This document shows positions 21,833 to 33,568 of a stretch of DNA of 53,302 nt, in pieces (position 1 is the first letter of the stretch; the number at the start of each line of letters is the position of its first letter). This DNA is from Acanthaster planci. Lineage: Eukaryota; Echinodermata; Asteroidea; Valvatida; Acanthasteridae. A program made the position numbers and the translations under genes. Location: assembly GCF_001949145.1 (NCBI RefSeq), contig NW_019091369.1:3193548-3246849 (forward strand), in the 5' to 3' direction. Under the pieces are notes generated by a model. It worked only from the letters and a program-made list of their open reading frames with translations, ran no database searches and was not told the DNA's origin.

Positions 21833-22055
21833 TTTTTTCTAGGCCCAAATTCATGGTGCTGCTTATCGCAGAATTTCGCGATTAAGATCTCCATTCTGCT
21901 CCGACCAAATTCTGTTGCCAAACGTTTAAGCACAGAATTCTCATTTAAAGGATGTAAGCATGCGCACAAGCCATAATTCCTCACTAACCCGTGAAATATG
22001 TTCACCCTAAGCACAGAATTTGCTTCTATGGTAAGCAGTCCCATAAAATTGGGCC
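21833..22055. mobile_element. Foldback MITE with GGCCCAATTTCATGG-type ends
   Basis: The left end reads aggcccaaattcatggtgct followed by gcttatc; the right end, read on the other strand, gives gggcccaattttatgggact followed by gcttacc. These are imperfect terminal inverted repeats of about 27 bases around an interior without coding capacity. Elements with GCTTA-rich ends like this are, to my knowledge, abundant in echinoderm DNA. Confidence 0.6.
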
Positions 22056-22208
22056 CTGATCAGGACAGCCTTCTGTGCCAATATACATATATGCCAGAGC
22101 TGTTTATAGTGAAAGTTGCGACATAACGGTAACCATAATTGGCACCAAAGTGGTGGATTATGCATCAGTTGACACGGACAATTAGCACACAATAGCCGCT
22201 AGCTGTAC

Positions 22209-22372
22209 TGGGGCCAATTTCATAGAACTGCTTAAGAAAAAACCTTGCTTAAAAACAAAGGTTACCATTCCAAAACAACATACATCGCATGGAGTTTTGG
22301 TTGGTAACCTGATTTGTCAAACAGGGTTTTTTTCACGCTCAAGCAAATTTTGTGCTTAAGCAGCTCTATGCA
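22209..22372. mobile_element. Second foldback MITE, related ends
   Basis: The left end reads ggggccaatttcatagaact followed by gcttaag; the right end on the opposite strand reads catagagctgcttaagcac. Terminal arms of about 30 bases pair with a few mismatches. It lies about 150 bp from the first element and is probably of the same superfamily but a different subfamily (GCTTAAG against GCTTACC). Confidence 0.6.
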
Positions 22373-23115
22373 CTCATAATGAACAGCCATTTTGGTTCCA
22401 AAGTCTGATTTTGGTCCGACAAATGTTGCCATGTTGTATATTGCTGAAGTTCACTAACTGTGTATACTTGGACTGTGTATATTATTTTTATTAAATACAT
22501 AGGCTGCATCCGAATCTCTTGTCTAGAGCTAGGTCTAGGTCTTTGCTCCATTGGAAATGCATGGAGACACACAGACAATAGACCTAGCTGTAGCTCTGGA
22601 AAGCCTGTTTCGGACACGGCCTTAGCTTGTTTTCAGAAAATCAGACAGAAAAATCCGAAAGCTCAAAAATTATAAGGTGACATGTAAATTTAATCGCCAA
22701 TTCACACAAATTTGAAGCTTACGATGTCTGAAGTAGATTTCATACTGATTTTACTTCTATGTATACATATTACTTTATGAAATTTGTCATTGGATCTTTG
22801 GATGTCAAACAGTTTCTGTCTTGTGTAAAATGGAAACATATCCTAGATAAACTCTAAATGGAAAGAAACCAAAGCATTTCAAATATACACAACTACAAAA
22901 ATCATTTCTTACAAATTTTCTGTGAAAAATTTCTGGGGGGGGGGGGAATACAACTTTTCGTGACATTTTGAGGACCCGGCCAGCCGCAATCAATGCCAAA
23001 CTGGGAAGTGCTGGTTCAAAAGTGATGCATATTCGTGCATTGGGAAAGGGTCGGAAATGTTTGGAATTTGGTTGTCGATTGGTAAAGTGTCGAGGTAGAT
23101 ACTGTCTTCGTTTAA

Positions 23116-23344
23116 CCCTAACCCCCTCGGCTTGGTGCTTTCCTCAATCCTTCAAAATCCTCTGGCAATTCCTTTCATTGTGTTGAGGCAGGCAATGGTA
23201 TCTCGGAGCAGTGTGGATGATTTCTATGTAATCTAGATCTAAATTTATGTGTGCATGATCACCCACAACCTTGGCCCAGTGCATCCTTCGCAATCACCCG
23301 CCCTTTTGGCTATTTTCATTCAGAGGATTCGAGGATTGTTAGGG
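23116..23344. mobile_element. piggyBac-like MITE, copy A (229 bp)
   Basis: Starts CCCTAAC and ends GTTAGGG, and is flanked on both sides by TTAA (23112-23115 and 23345-23348). Sub-terminal cctcaatcct on the left pairs with the gaggatt-type block on the right. TTAA target duplication plus CCCT ends is the signature of piggyBac-type elements. No coding capacity. Two relatives lie at 36647 and 42987. Confidence 0.65.
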
Positions 23345-23531
23345 TTAAGGGAATTTAAGACTCGAGGTAGCACCAAGCATTTGCCTTGCCAAATTTCCAC
23401 ATCACTGTCTCCCCGTCTACACACACAAGTTCCAACATCCTTGTTCACCAGTAATTACAGTATTCCATCAAATAGTCCTTCAGAGAAGGAAAGACCTTGT
23501 GGGAAGTGCGAATTGTCCCAATCTAATCCCA

Positions 23532-26500
23532 TTATCCTGACACAGCCTTCACCATTTTCAACAAGGCATCCTTAGCCTCAGATTGAGGAAATCCACTGAT
23601 TGCAAGGCGGGCAGACTCTGCGTAGCCCAGACAGAGTTCCTGAGACTTTGCAATCGCTGATCCCGAACAGACTTCCCGATGAAGCTGAAACAGAATAATA
23701 AAAAGAGAGATGAACTGATCATAAAAGTCATCAAAATGCTCAAGATTATACATGTAAATAAATTATACAAGACTTGTAATACTTTTTATTTCTGGTTCCA
23801 CTTTCCACTTCAAAATTTAAGGGGCACTTCTGTAATATACAAATTTAGGTAGAGATTATTAAAATCTGCACTGCTACAGAATATGTCATTGAGTCTAACC
23901 TTTTTCATGTCAAATTTAGTCTGGTTTCTGAGTCTGTCTTGACTCCCGCTGCCTTCAAGGTGCAACAGAACAGGGGCAGATGTCAGACTAAATGATGTTG
24001 GGCTGCTGTTGGACGTTGTAAATAACAGCAGCTCGTGATGGAGCTGAATTTGCAAAAAGACAAAATTTTAAGCAAAAATTAAATTTTACAACCAGAAGAT
24101 TCGGTTTGGACTGTGTTTGAAGTGGCCAGAAGCAACACATAAATCAACTGATCAGAACAGAAATCCCCCCCACACATAAACATTCTCAAAAAGTTCCATG
24201 CGAGGCTCTGTCAAAAAAGCTACTCTCTTTGACAGCTGTCCACCATGGTAAAACCAATACTTGAACTCTAACAAGTATGATTCAGACACTGCTTGTGTTG
24301 CAAATTCCTCACCTGCTGAGCGAGGGCAATGTTTCTGCCAAACTCTGAAACACATGCCTGCATCTCCTCTTCATGCCCTGCTAAATTCAGTGCTGCCCGG
24401 CAGCTCTTAGCGATGAGACTACCTGAAGACAGGAACACATACTGGGCCCAGTCGGCCATGCCCAGGTTAGAAAGGGGCACCTGACCCCACTCCTTGGCTC
24501 CTGGCTCCTCTTCCGAGAAGATAGTGAAGGCAGCCTCTGACAGGTCAGAGATGGCTTGGGAGATGAGGTCCACCACGTAGGTATTTCGTAGCTGAGCCAG
24601 TCCCAGGCAGGCACTGGCTAGTAAGAAGTCTCCGCTCAGCACTGAGATCTTGTTGCCGAACTCCATGACCCTACGGGGGCCATCGGAAGGGAGGAGGTCC
24701 TGGATGTTGACCACGCCTTTGTGAACTAAGAATGCCGTGTGGATCATCTCTGCAATTTCTGCAAGTGTCCTTTGACTAGAGAAGGGTGAAAGTAATCAGG
24801 AAGAAAAATCATCCAAAATGTTAGAAAACAGACTACGATAACATGATTTACAAAATTGAGCTAGTTTTTCTGTTATCTGTTGACCATATCCCATCTTATT
24901 CTTCCACAATTTTTCTGCTTTTGCGCTCACAGTTTAGTCAGATGCATTGTTACATAATCACAAAATCTCTTATAGCTGGGCCACATGGCACATATCATCA
25001 CACCATGCCATGTGTAATGCTCAGCACTGTGATGTTTAAGATCTCCTGATGATTCTCCAATGCTACGATGTACTACAGCACTGTAGTCCCCTTGTAAAAC
25101 CATGGAGAAAGGACACAGAGGGAGTTACAACTCTGGCACTTCAAAGTGCTTGATGATCATCACTGCCTGGTCAGACAAACAATAGTAACCACTCCAAACA
25201 TGCCCAATGGCTACCTGAAGCCCAGCTGGACAAATGAGGCTAGTAATATCTTACCGAAAAATCCCTAACGTTAGACCTACTTTTGTCATCGTGAATGAAC
25301 TTTATCATCTTAAGAAACTGTTCCATTCTCCATGCAATGTTTGTCATTTTTATTTCTGTCCCTCCCAAACATCAGGTTTCAAGACGTGGTACAAATTTGG
25401 CTAAGACTAGCCAACAAGTTGACCACCACTGGAAAGCTGAGTTCATAATGAACAAAATACGCTATGTCATAACAGGAGTGACCATGAGATCTCATAAGAA
25501 ACACTTTCATATAAATGACGTAATGATTCAAATAAAACATAAAATCTTATAAGCAACTTGACTATTTATTCCCAAAATAACTCCAGAAGAGAGTGTCTGA
25601 TAAGGGCACACAAGTCACATGACCTAACACAAGGAACTGCGCAAGCATTAAATTTGATGTAAGATCATATCAAGCACCAATGACGACATGAATATTGGAT
25701 GGGCAGTTCAAAACTCCTTCTGTGTCCTTCCTCCATGGTAAAACTTACCTTGGATAAATGCCTCGAACCATACCCTGTCTGTTTCTGCTCTGTGGGGAAG
25801 GCCAAGCAGCTTTGGAGATCAGTAAAATTATCAAGCCTCGTGTTTGGATATTGTGCTTGCCATCATAGACCAAGTTCCTACACAAGGAGAGATGATGCAT
25901 CAAAAGTTCTATTGAAAACTGTGGCAAGGAAGCTTATTGCTGAATGCAGAAAATTGAAGGTGATGCATGCAACATGAAGAGCGTAACATTATTGATGAAG
26001 GTGGTGATGAAATAAGGCAGAAGGTGGTGCTATGGACTGAAATTGTTTATGGTGGCAATGATAATAAAGTTGAGTTTGTTGTTAACTGTAGTATAAATAA
26101 TTGGATGTTAGGAAAAGCAAATAAGCATGATTTATAATTACCTTGCTGTTTTCACCAAAGGGTGTTTAGTGCCGACAAGTTTGCGTACTTGCATGGCAAC
26201 ATTTGACAATTCGTCACTCAACAGACAGCGCAGGCTGAGGAAGGAGGTAGGGTACCCGACTATCTTCTCTGCCTCGGCAATAGCACGGGCCCACGCAGAT
26301 TGATCTGAAAAACCAAACAGGCTCAGGCCACGAGACGGGGCACTAGCCGCAACTTGTGGAACCTGTAATTGGAGGACACAGCTCGGCCGACTGCCTGAAG
26401 CACCACCTTGAGTTCTGCAGTTGTAAGTGTTTGTCATCAGAGCACTAACACCAAGGCATCTCTTGTTAGTTACAAAATGAGAGCCAGCCAGAAAGCCATT

Positions 26501-26851
26501 GCATAGCATTTGATTGCCACAAACCTGATCTAATCTCCTTTTGAAAATCTGTTGCTGCTCTGCAGATGATGTTGATATCCAAGAACATGCATAGGCGGGT
26601 TCTAGAGACGCAGATATGGGCCTTGTGGATTTTAGCGATCCACTTTTTCTTTGGAGATGTGAAAATGTGCCTGCCCGTATTCCAGTCTGGAGTGGTCTAA
26701 CAGTCAGCCTGTTAAAGCCAGTTCGTTGGAAGAGCAAAGTTGCATTTTTAAGTGACACAACATTCGGTTTTAAATGTCTGTGATTGCCTTGATGAAGAAA
26801 ACACAGTAATCTCCTCATTACAGTGTCTCGACAGGATGCCATGATATTCAT
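23532..26851 (-). CDS. PDSS2: Decaprenyl-diphosphate synthase subunit 2, 5 coding exons
   Basis: PDSS2 pairs with PDSS1 in mitochondria to make the polyprenyl side chain of coenzyme Q. Exons (minus strand): 26851-26142, 25877-25749, 24775-24313, 24043-23900, 23684-23532; phases agree and the product is 532 residues. Strong matches to vertebrate PDSS2: the [11 protein letters not shown] block, [21 protein letters not shown], and G-D-F-L-L-A. The two aspartate-rich catalytic motifs are absent: the first site reads H298-K-G-V-V-N and the second [14 protein letters not shown], as expected for the non-catalytic partner. The N-terminus before the conserved part is about 185 residues, far longer than human (about 50), basic at the start and probably includes the mitochondrial presequence. 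Met4 (26842) has the better initiation context. An upstream intron probably ends at 26935 (tttag). Confidence 0.95.
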
Positions 26852-26880
26852 GAGATCGTAAGCAAAAACCAGATGATCAT
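26848..26880 (-). promoter_or_regulatory. uORF overlapping the PDSS2 start codon (ATGA)
   Basis: On the minus strand an ATG at 26880 opens a 10-codon frame ([10 protein letters not shown]) whose TGA stop overlaps the first PDSS2 ATG in the four bases ATGA (26851-26848). If the 5' leader is transcribed as inferred, ribosomes would have to bypass it or reinitiate, possibly at Met4 (26842). Confidence 0.5.
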
Positions 26881-29654
26881 GGACTGGTCAGGACAATGTG
26901 CTGTCTGGAGGTAGTTGGTGATTCCTTCCTGCAGCTAAAATGAAGAAGCATTTGACTGTGCTGAGATGACCATTTAATATCACATCACAAAGGGTGCGGG
27001 GGTATTTAGTAGTTTCAACATAGCATTTATGGAATTGGGATACAAGGCGCTTGTGAACGACATTTCGAGCTGTCTTCGCCAGGTAAAAATGTGAGAAAAC
27101 TGTTGAAAAAAAGGAGGACTTTCATACCCTGGACGCTAGTCACAATGCAATGTAGACGTCGTCTAACCTGGGCTAAACCGATACCATACATGCCATATGC
27201 CTTGTGCAGATGCGCCTAGCTTAGAAAGCCCATGGCCATGGAGGGGTTCCTTCCTCCATGGAAAGCCCTACTTCTTGAGACTTGAAGGCAGACTCTGAGA
27301 CTGTAATGCAATGCACCACCGTGACTGATGTCCCCATTCCCCCTAAAAAATCACAGCAACAAGAAGTTGAACTTCTAGTTCTTCTGCCATGCCTGCAATT
27401 CTGTTCTGGACACATCAAATGCACCCACTGCAGGCAATCCCTCTAATCTAAGTTAGTGATTAAGTAATCATGCATGGTATAGGAGTACTGGTGGACGTTA
27501 TTTTAAAGTCAGAAAACATACTTATGTTTTGATGGACTTACCCAATCAGCTGGAAATGGGAGCCGGCAACAAAAAATATTGGACTTGATAATCCTCTATT
27601 CACGTTGATCCATGATCTGGAGAACAGGCCTGTGTCATGTGTAATTCGCGCCGATGTCATTATCACGTTCACGCCATGCTGCCATATCTATACCACGATA
27701 CGACCATCCTATTAAGGCCTTGCGCTCGGCACATAGTACATACGCATCGTTATTTTGAAAGGACGCCCTCACTTTTATTTCTCCACGCTTCAGCCAAGGG
27801 TGCTCGTGCACTATTTCCAGTGATAATTTCTGCTGAGCACATTAATAACAACCGTTTCTTTAGAAAAAGGAGTTTGTTTGGCCGAAAGAATGGTTGGATT
27901 GTGTAAATGTAGACCAGTATCAATACTTTTAGGGAGAGGGGTTCCATCAATTGCAGAGTTGATAAAAATTGCAAAAAAATTGTCGAGGTGTTGGGAACTA
28001 CATGTAGCTATCACTTTTTGGAGGCGATGAGTTTTGGGTTAAATTAATGTCATTGGCTAACCCAGCAAAATCGAAAAGAAATGGAAAGATTAAGGACCAG
28101 ACAAAAATCTATTGTTTGCTCGAGAAACTCGTGAAGTTTCGGCTTGAGCATGTTCGTTGGTTATTAACTTTGTTTTTAAATTCAATGGGACATTAACACA
28201 GGTGCGCCAATGGTTGCGTAGTTCTGCGCAAAATTAACCAATCACCAGTAACAGTCTGATACGGTCTCGCTTCGGTGTTCTAGCACACGTTACGAATACC
28301 AGGATTCAGACTGTCATCTTCTTATAAAGTTTAGTCCATTGTAATAGGGGGTGTCGGATTACGTGTCCCTTAAAGGTTATACCTTTATTTTTCTCATTTC
28401 ACATAGTTTAGGAAATATTGATAACATTTTAGGAATACAGATTTAACTGAGAACTCGGTGCAGAGATACCTCTATCATATCCTAGAACTTATGCACTTTT
28501 TGCATTTTTGATGTGCTATCAAGCTTTCCATCCCGACACCAAATCACCGCCTGCACTATATATACATCGTCGGTCGACATGCATTTCCCTCTTGCAAAAT
28601 TAAATTATCGTCTGCGCTGCTAGTAGTCTTGGTTTCAAGACGTTAGTGCTTGATAGCGGACACCGTGCATAGTGCGCCCCCAACGACTCATAATTAGACT
28701 GTGCGCCAGGTCGCAGAGTTAGTAAAAACTAGTTGTGCGAGGGCGCTCTTCAAGCGAAGTAAAACAGCTATCGATCACTGACGTCTTGGGTTAAGACTAC
28801 GCTGCAAGCTGTTGCATACTCACCTATCCATATCCATATGTCCATCTACATCATGTGCGCTGCTCTACCATGACTTCTGGTACTGCTGCGTCAAGTGAGT
28901 TTTGTGATTTGTTTGTCATTGACGGTGTTAGAAACATACTGCATTGTTTATTGCTTAATATTCTTTTCCTTCACTTACTTATCATGCTTAACGTTGGGGG
29001 TCATCCTTGGCCAGGTTGGACGTTGTCTTTATTTCATTAGGCCCTACGACTGACCTAACGGAACTAACGGGGTACGGTCAGGGAGTCCACCTGGGCTAGG
29101 GGTCATCCATTGTTGTCATCATTTTCACCAGCGCACTCTTTTTCCTGGCAACCCTCCCCCTACATGCCCTAAAAGAGTACAAAATGAATAAAGAAAAAAT
29201 GATGATTTCTCTTTGGTGCCTAACATGCCAAAGGACCCATTCTATTTCACAGTGTATGGCTGTTAAAGTGCAGTAGATGACTATGGCAGGAGGAAAACCA
29301 TTGTAAATGACAGGCCTCGACACTTGCGGTTTTCCGATTGCCCGGGACAAATTCCTCTTTCAGTTCGGGCAAGTAATAATTAAGGACAATTTGCCCGATG
29401 GACAGGTACTTTTTCTCTTAGAAAAAAAGTGTCCATTTTTTTTGTCCAAGAATAGCAGTCAGAAAATTTACCTTTTAATTGATTTGTTTTCCTTTTCACA
29501 AAAACGTATAAAAAGTGGTAAAAGTATATAGTTACAATGATCTTCTGTATTGTTATGTACATGTACAAATTTGCATGTATTGATGCGCGCTGTGCGTTTA
29601 GCAGGGCACGTTTTCACACAAAGGAAAATGCGTACATACAGTAAATAACGATGA

Positions 29655-29957
29655 CAAATTAGCGAATGTAGTCTGGTTTCTTGACCTGGAAGGAGATTCA
29701 TTTTGATGAATCCAAAATCCCTGAGTCTGGTAACCAGGTGAGAAGGAAAATGGCATGATTTGACAGAGCAATTGTCTTTTGCCAAACTCGGGTTAGAAAT
29801 TTGTGGTTTTCTTGCTTAAATATTGTCAAAATTTACCTAAACTAGGCCTATCAGGATTGATTAATGGTTCCTTATGGTCTAAATGTTTGTTAGTTTGAGA
29901 AAGTGGACTTTGTTTCCTTATAGCAACAGGACGCTAAAGGTTATGAACACTGCATTA
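29655..29957 (-). mobile_element. Partial copy of the TIR element found at 40685-41190
   Basis: Blocks agtggactttgtttcctta, cgctaaaggttatgaacac, atttacctaaactag and gtagtctggtttcttgacct recur here in opposite orientation and in the order expected from the left ~320 bp of the element at 40685. The other half, including the second inverted end, is missing. Confidence 0.6.
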
Positions 29958-32900
29958 ACAGGACTAACATTAACCTTTTGGGCTTGGCACGAGGTCCCAA
30001 TGACAGTAGACCCCTAAGTTCAGAAAGGCACCTGCATTTCCAAGAAAAAGTGATGTTAGATTTGGAAGTACATGTACATGTACATGTTGGAAACTCAACT
30101 CTGGGTGCAGTGTGAGCAAAATCTCCCTTGCATCATTGGCCATGGCTCTGTCAGCTGATCAGTATCTGTGAGCTTGGTTTTCCAACTTTTCATGGCTTCC
30201 CAAGTCTTCTGTGTTGATGACCGTGGCATAATATGTTAGTTTGTCCACCACTGATTGGCAAAATACTGTGATTTAGTGAAACTTTATGTGAGAGTACTTC
30301 TATTAATGTTAGAGGAATTACTTGCATCTAGAATTTCAATTTGGGCCTTGCACAAAAGTCTCAGGAAAAAGCACTTCTCTTTAAAATTTGATGGCAGTGG
30401 TTTTTTGACCAAACGAAGAACAATTTCAAAAATCTGACTTCTTATGAACACCCAGCCAACAGCTTGATTTAAAATTTCATCAGATTTTGGAGTGAAGTTT
30501 CTCCTGGAAATTACATTGAAAAATATTCGTCAGTGCCATCAAACATCCAGGAACTGTGTACTTCTGTGCAGTGAACGTGCAGCATGAAGGATTTTACCTC
30601 TTTGCCATGCCATACATGTATGGCTGCGCCTTATTCAGGCCAATGTGATGTCATTCCAACCACAAGGTTGCAAAATTTCCTTAACATTTTTCTTTACAAA
30701 GGTAATATAAATAAATATGTAAATTCCCAGTCGGCATTTCCTGACATGAATTTTTAAAAATATTTTTACTTCTTTGGTAAAGGAGCTTATCACAATACTG
30801 TAATTATAGAAAAAAAGATAATCCAATATTCCACATTTCCACCAAAAACTGGATCATTAACAAACTATTCTCGGAGCCAGTATTATTTTTTTGTGCATTC
30901 CTTCTTTTTTATTCAGCAATCTGAAAACAATCTCCAACAATACCATTTCATTATTATTGTACATGTTCTCCCGGAAACAGAAACATGAAATTAGGGATTG
31001 ATTTAAGCATTACATGTACATTTGCTTCACTTGTGACCATCAGCCGAAATTTTCATCAAATGATTTGCTTTTTACAGAGCATCTACGTGAAACTTTGCTT
31101 TGGATCAAATGAAACTGAATACCATAATGAAGAACATATTTGTACAACTTCAATTTCGAATTTAACTTCTTGCACAATTGCTTAATGGTCTTTAATTTAA
31201 AAAATTTAACAGGTTTTCAGAACTACCCCAAAATGTGCCTCAAAACCTCCTGATGAATAGAAACCCTGTTGAAAGATAGAGCGCCCTACGTAAACATCAC
31301 TTGCCACCCTCTGCACAAACCCAATGAGACTGTTCTAAAAATTGTAGTTCCTAAGAAGTAAATTTGACATTTTAGGACTTGTTATCACTTTCTGATGACA
31401 GATTTACCTTTGAGTGATGTCTGTGTACATAACTCTTTCCAACCCTTTTTCTACCAGATTCCGCTGTTCATTACTTCTGCCTTCCACACTGTATTTACTG
31501 GACTGTACTACTCCAACTGATTATATTTTTTATTACATGTAATTTCAGTGTGATTATAAGATTATAATACGGAAGATACACATATTGGGGCTGTTTGTTA
31601 GTCAAAATCGTTTTAAATTCTGGTTATTTAAACTGGCCACAGAATTCGGAAGTTAGATAACAAGAATCAGGTTCCAAGATGTAAATGTAGCAAATGACTG
31701 GCTACTAATTTTGGACAGGTGGTTATTGATCACTGATTTAGCCAGAGAAATAAGATCATGATTACATGTACACTTCATTTATACCGTAGGTGATTCTGGG
31801 TTGATCTTGAAGCAGTAGCTAGTTTCTCAGCCCCTTGGTTTATAAAATACAGTCCAAAACCAGAGGTCTAGGATAACCCCAAAAAGCTGTAACATGTACC
31901 TGTATGTACACATAATTGTCATTTAAACTTTTCAAGTGTCAGTATACCACTTTATTCTCCACTGTCAACAATAATTACATGTGCGGTAATAGGTAGAGCC
32001 AATGATTTTCAAAATTGCCCATCTCAACATGTTGTACATGTAATTTGTGTGAACTGTTTGAGTAGTGTAATAAAGGAGTTATGTCACCATTTATCTTGTG
32101 CCGTACGTCATGCTGTTGACATCGGCTGAAGATGGGTGAACTCATCTTTCTGACAGGTATTTGTAAAGGAACAGAATGTGGTAAAATAAAAGAAGAATGT
32201 ATTCACACACATTAATATTGAAAATTTTGTAAGCAGTTCGGTATGTATGTCGTGGGTTTCTTTGATTGGTCAAATTCCATGTAAAGGAGAATTCTCTCCA
32301 GTGTTTTTTTCCTTCGAGCAGAAAATCATCAGCTCTACACTTTGTACTCATAATTCTAATTTCTATATCATCACCAATAATAGAATTCTTACATTAAACC
32401 TGTGCTTTCTTGTTAGATGTGCTTACAAAGTCAAAGGCTCTCACACAGCAGAATAAACTGATGACATAAAAGAGTGTGTCAGAGCAGAGAGAGACAGTGA
32501 CACACGGCGAACTACTTTCATGCATGAATATGTGAGAAGTTTCTTCTTACCTGAACACAACAGTACACAATACAGAAATTGCCACCCTACATGTACTTCA
32601 GCACATGAATAATCAGCACATGCTATCACAGCCATGAAAGTCATGTATGCAATTGTGATTTGATCTGGAAAAGTCCCTAACACGGTGATACACATATAGT
32701 CATCTACAGCAAATTAAATGAGGACACTGCACCAGTTGTTTTATTCATGATTCTACATGTACGTCGTCTATGATTTGAGTAGTGCTCTTGGGAAGTTATT
32801 GAAATCAGCTGACCTCAGACAATAGTAGATGAAAAATAGTGGGGGCTATTTTATCATCACCAAAACAGTTTACATGTAGGCAACACAATCTTGGTTTTCC

Positions 32901-33216
32901 CAGCTCACAACACAATTATCAAACTCTAAATATTAAACAACAAACTCCAGTGTTTGGCATGTACATTAACTCACAGTCTTGACATTCATAAATTCATAAT
33001 TATTCACTGTTTGGTATGATACATTGTACATCTGATGTACGTTTCCTGACATATTCAGTAGTTTAATATGACTGATGGCAATCTGCCTAACTGATAATGC
33101 CTGTAGATAGAGTGCACAAATTCACTTAATGGTGGTAACACTTTTTATTTTAAATATTGAAAGTAAATTTATGTACATGTGTACTAGTACATATATATAC
33201 ATGTATATACCAGTAA

Positions 33217-33291
33217 TAGTCCTCATAGACATAGTCCTCATAGACATAGTCCTCATAGACATAGTCCTCATAGACATAGTCCTCGTAGACA
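33217..33291. repeat. 15-bp tandem repeat, 5 copies
   Basis: Unit tagtcctcatagaca repeated five times without gaps; only the fifth has one change (a to g). It follows a tatatataca tract. Near-identity implies recent slippage and likely length polymorphism. Confidence 0.95.
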
Positions 33292-33397
33292 TATTTTGAG
33301 TACGGAGAATAATACAATGATTATATCATAGATAAATGTACATTATCCACTCCGAGCAGAACAAAATAGGGCATATTTTTTGGTACTCACCGCATAG

Positions 33398-33568
33398 GTG
33401 CACCATGAGGCACGCAAATAAATGCGTGTTTGATGCGAAGCACGCTGAATTTATTGCGGCATGTGTGGTCTTAGCATACACACAGAATGCGTACAAGAAC
33501 CCGCTTGTAACTGCCTGTCTTTCAGCGATTGGGGGTGCACTTCAGCTCGGGGCGGATAAGGTTTTACA
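33398..33568 (+). other. Possible orphan exon, product not recognised
   Basis: An open stretch flanked by a possible acceptor (cgcatag before 33398) and a possible donor (gataag|gtttta). It is richer in GC than its surroundings. The frame gives M-R-H-A-N-K-C-V-F-D and then a hydrophobic segment A-C-V-V-L-A-Y and L-V-T-A-C-L-S-A-I-G-G-A-L. I do not recognise a family and found no partner exon of compatible phase, so this may be chance or an old mobile-element remnant. Confidence 0.2.

Larger units (their letters stand above)
21756..23531. other. Interval between the convergent SKA3 and PDSS2 genes
   Basis: About 1.8 kb without a gene. It contains two foldback elements (about 21833-22055 and 22209-22372), a G9-10 run near 22936, and a piggyBac-like MITE (23116-23344). 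It must also hold the 3' ends of both genes, but no clear polyadenylation signal was identified. Confidence 0.6.

Noticed and set aside
28870-28894. ATG followed by a GTGAGT donor in a CpG-richer stretch, possible first exon
   Set aside because: Only 25 bases of coding sequence and no downstream exon could be linked; its phase does not fit the TP53I3 first exon.
33217-33291. CRISPR-like array
   Set aside because: The 15-bp units are directly adjacent with no spacers, in a eukaryotic context.
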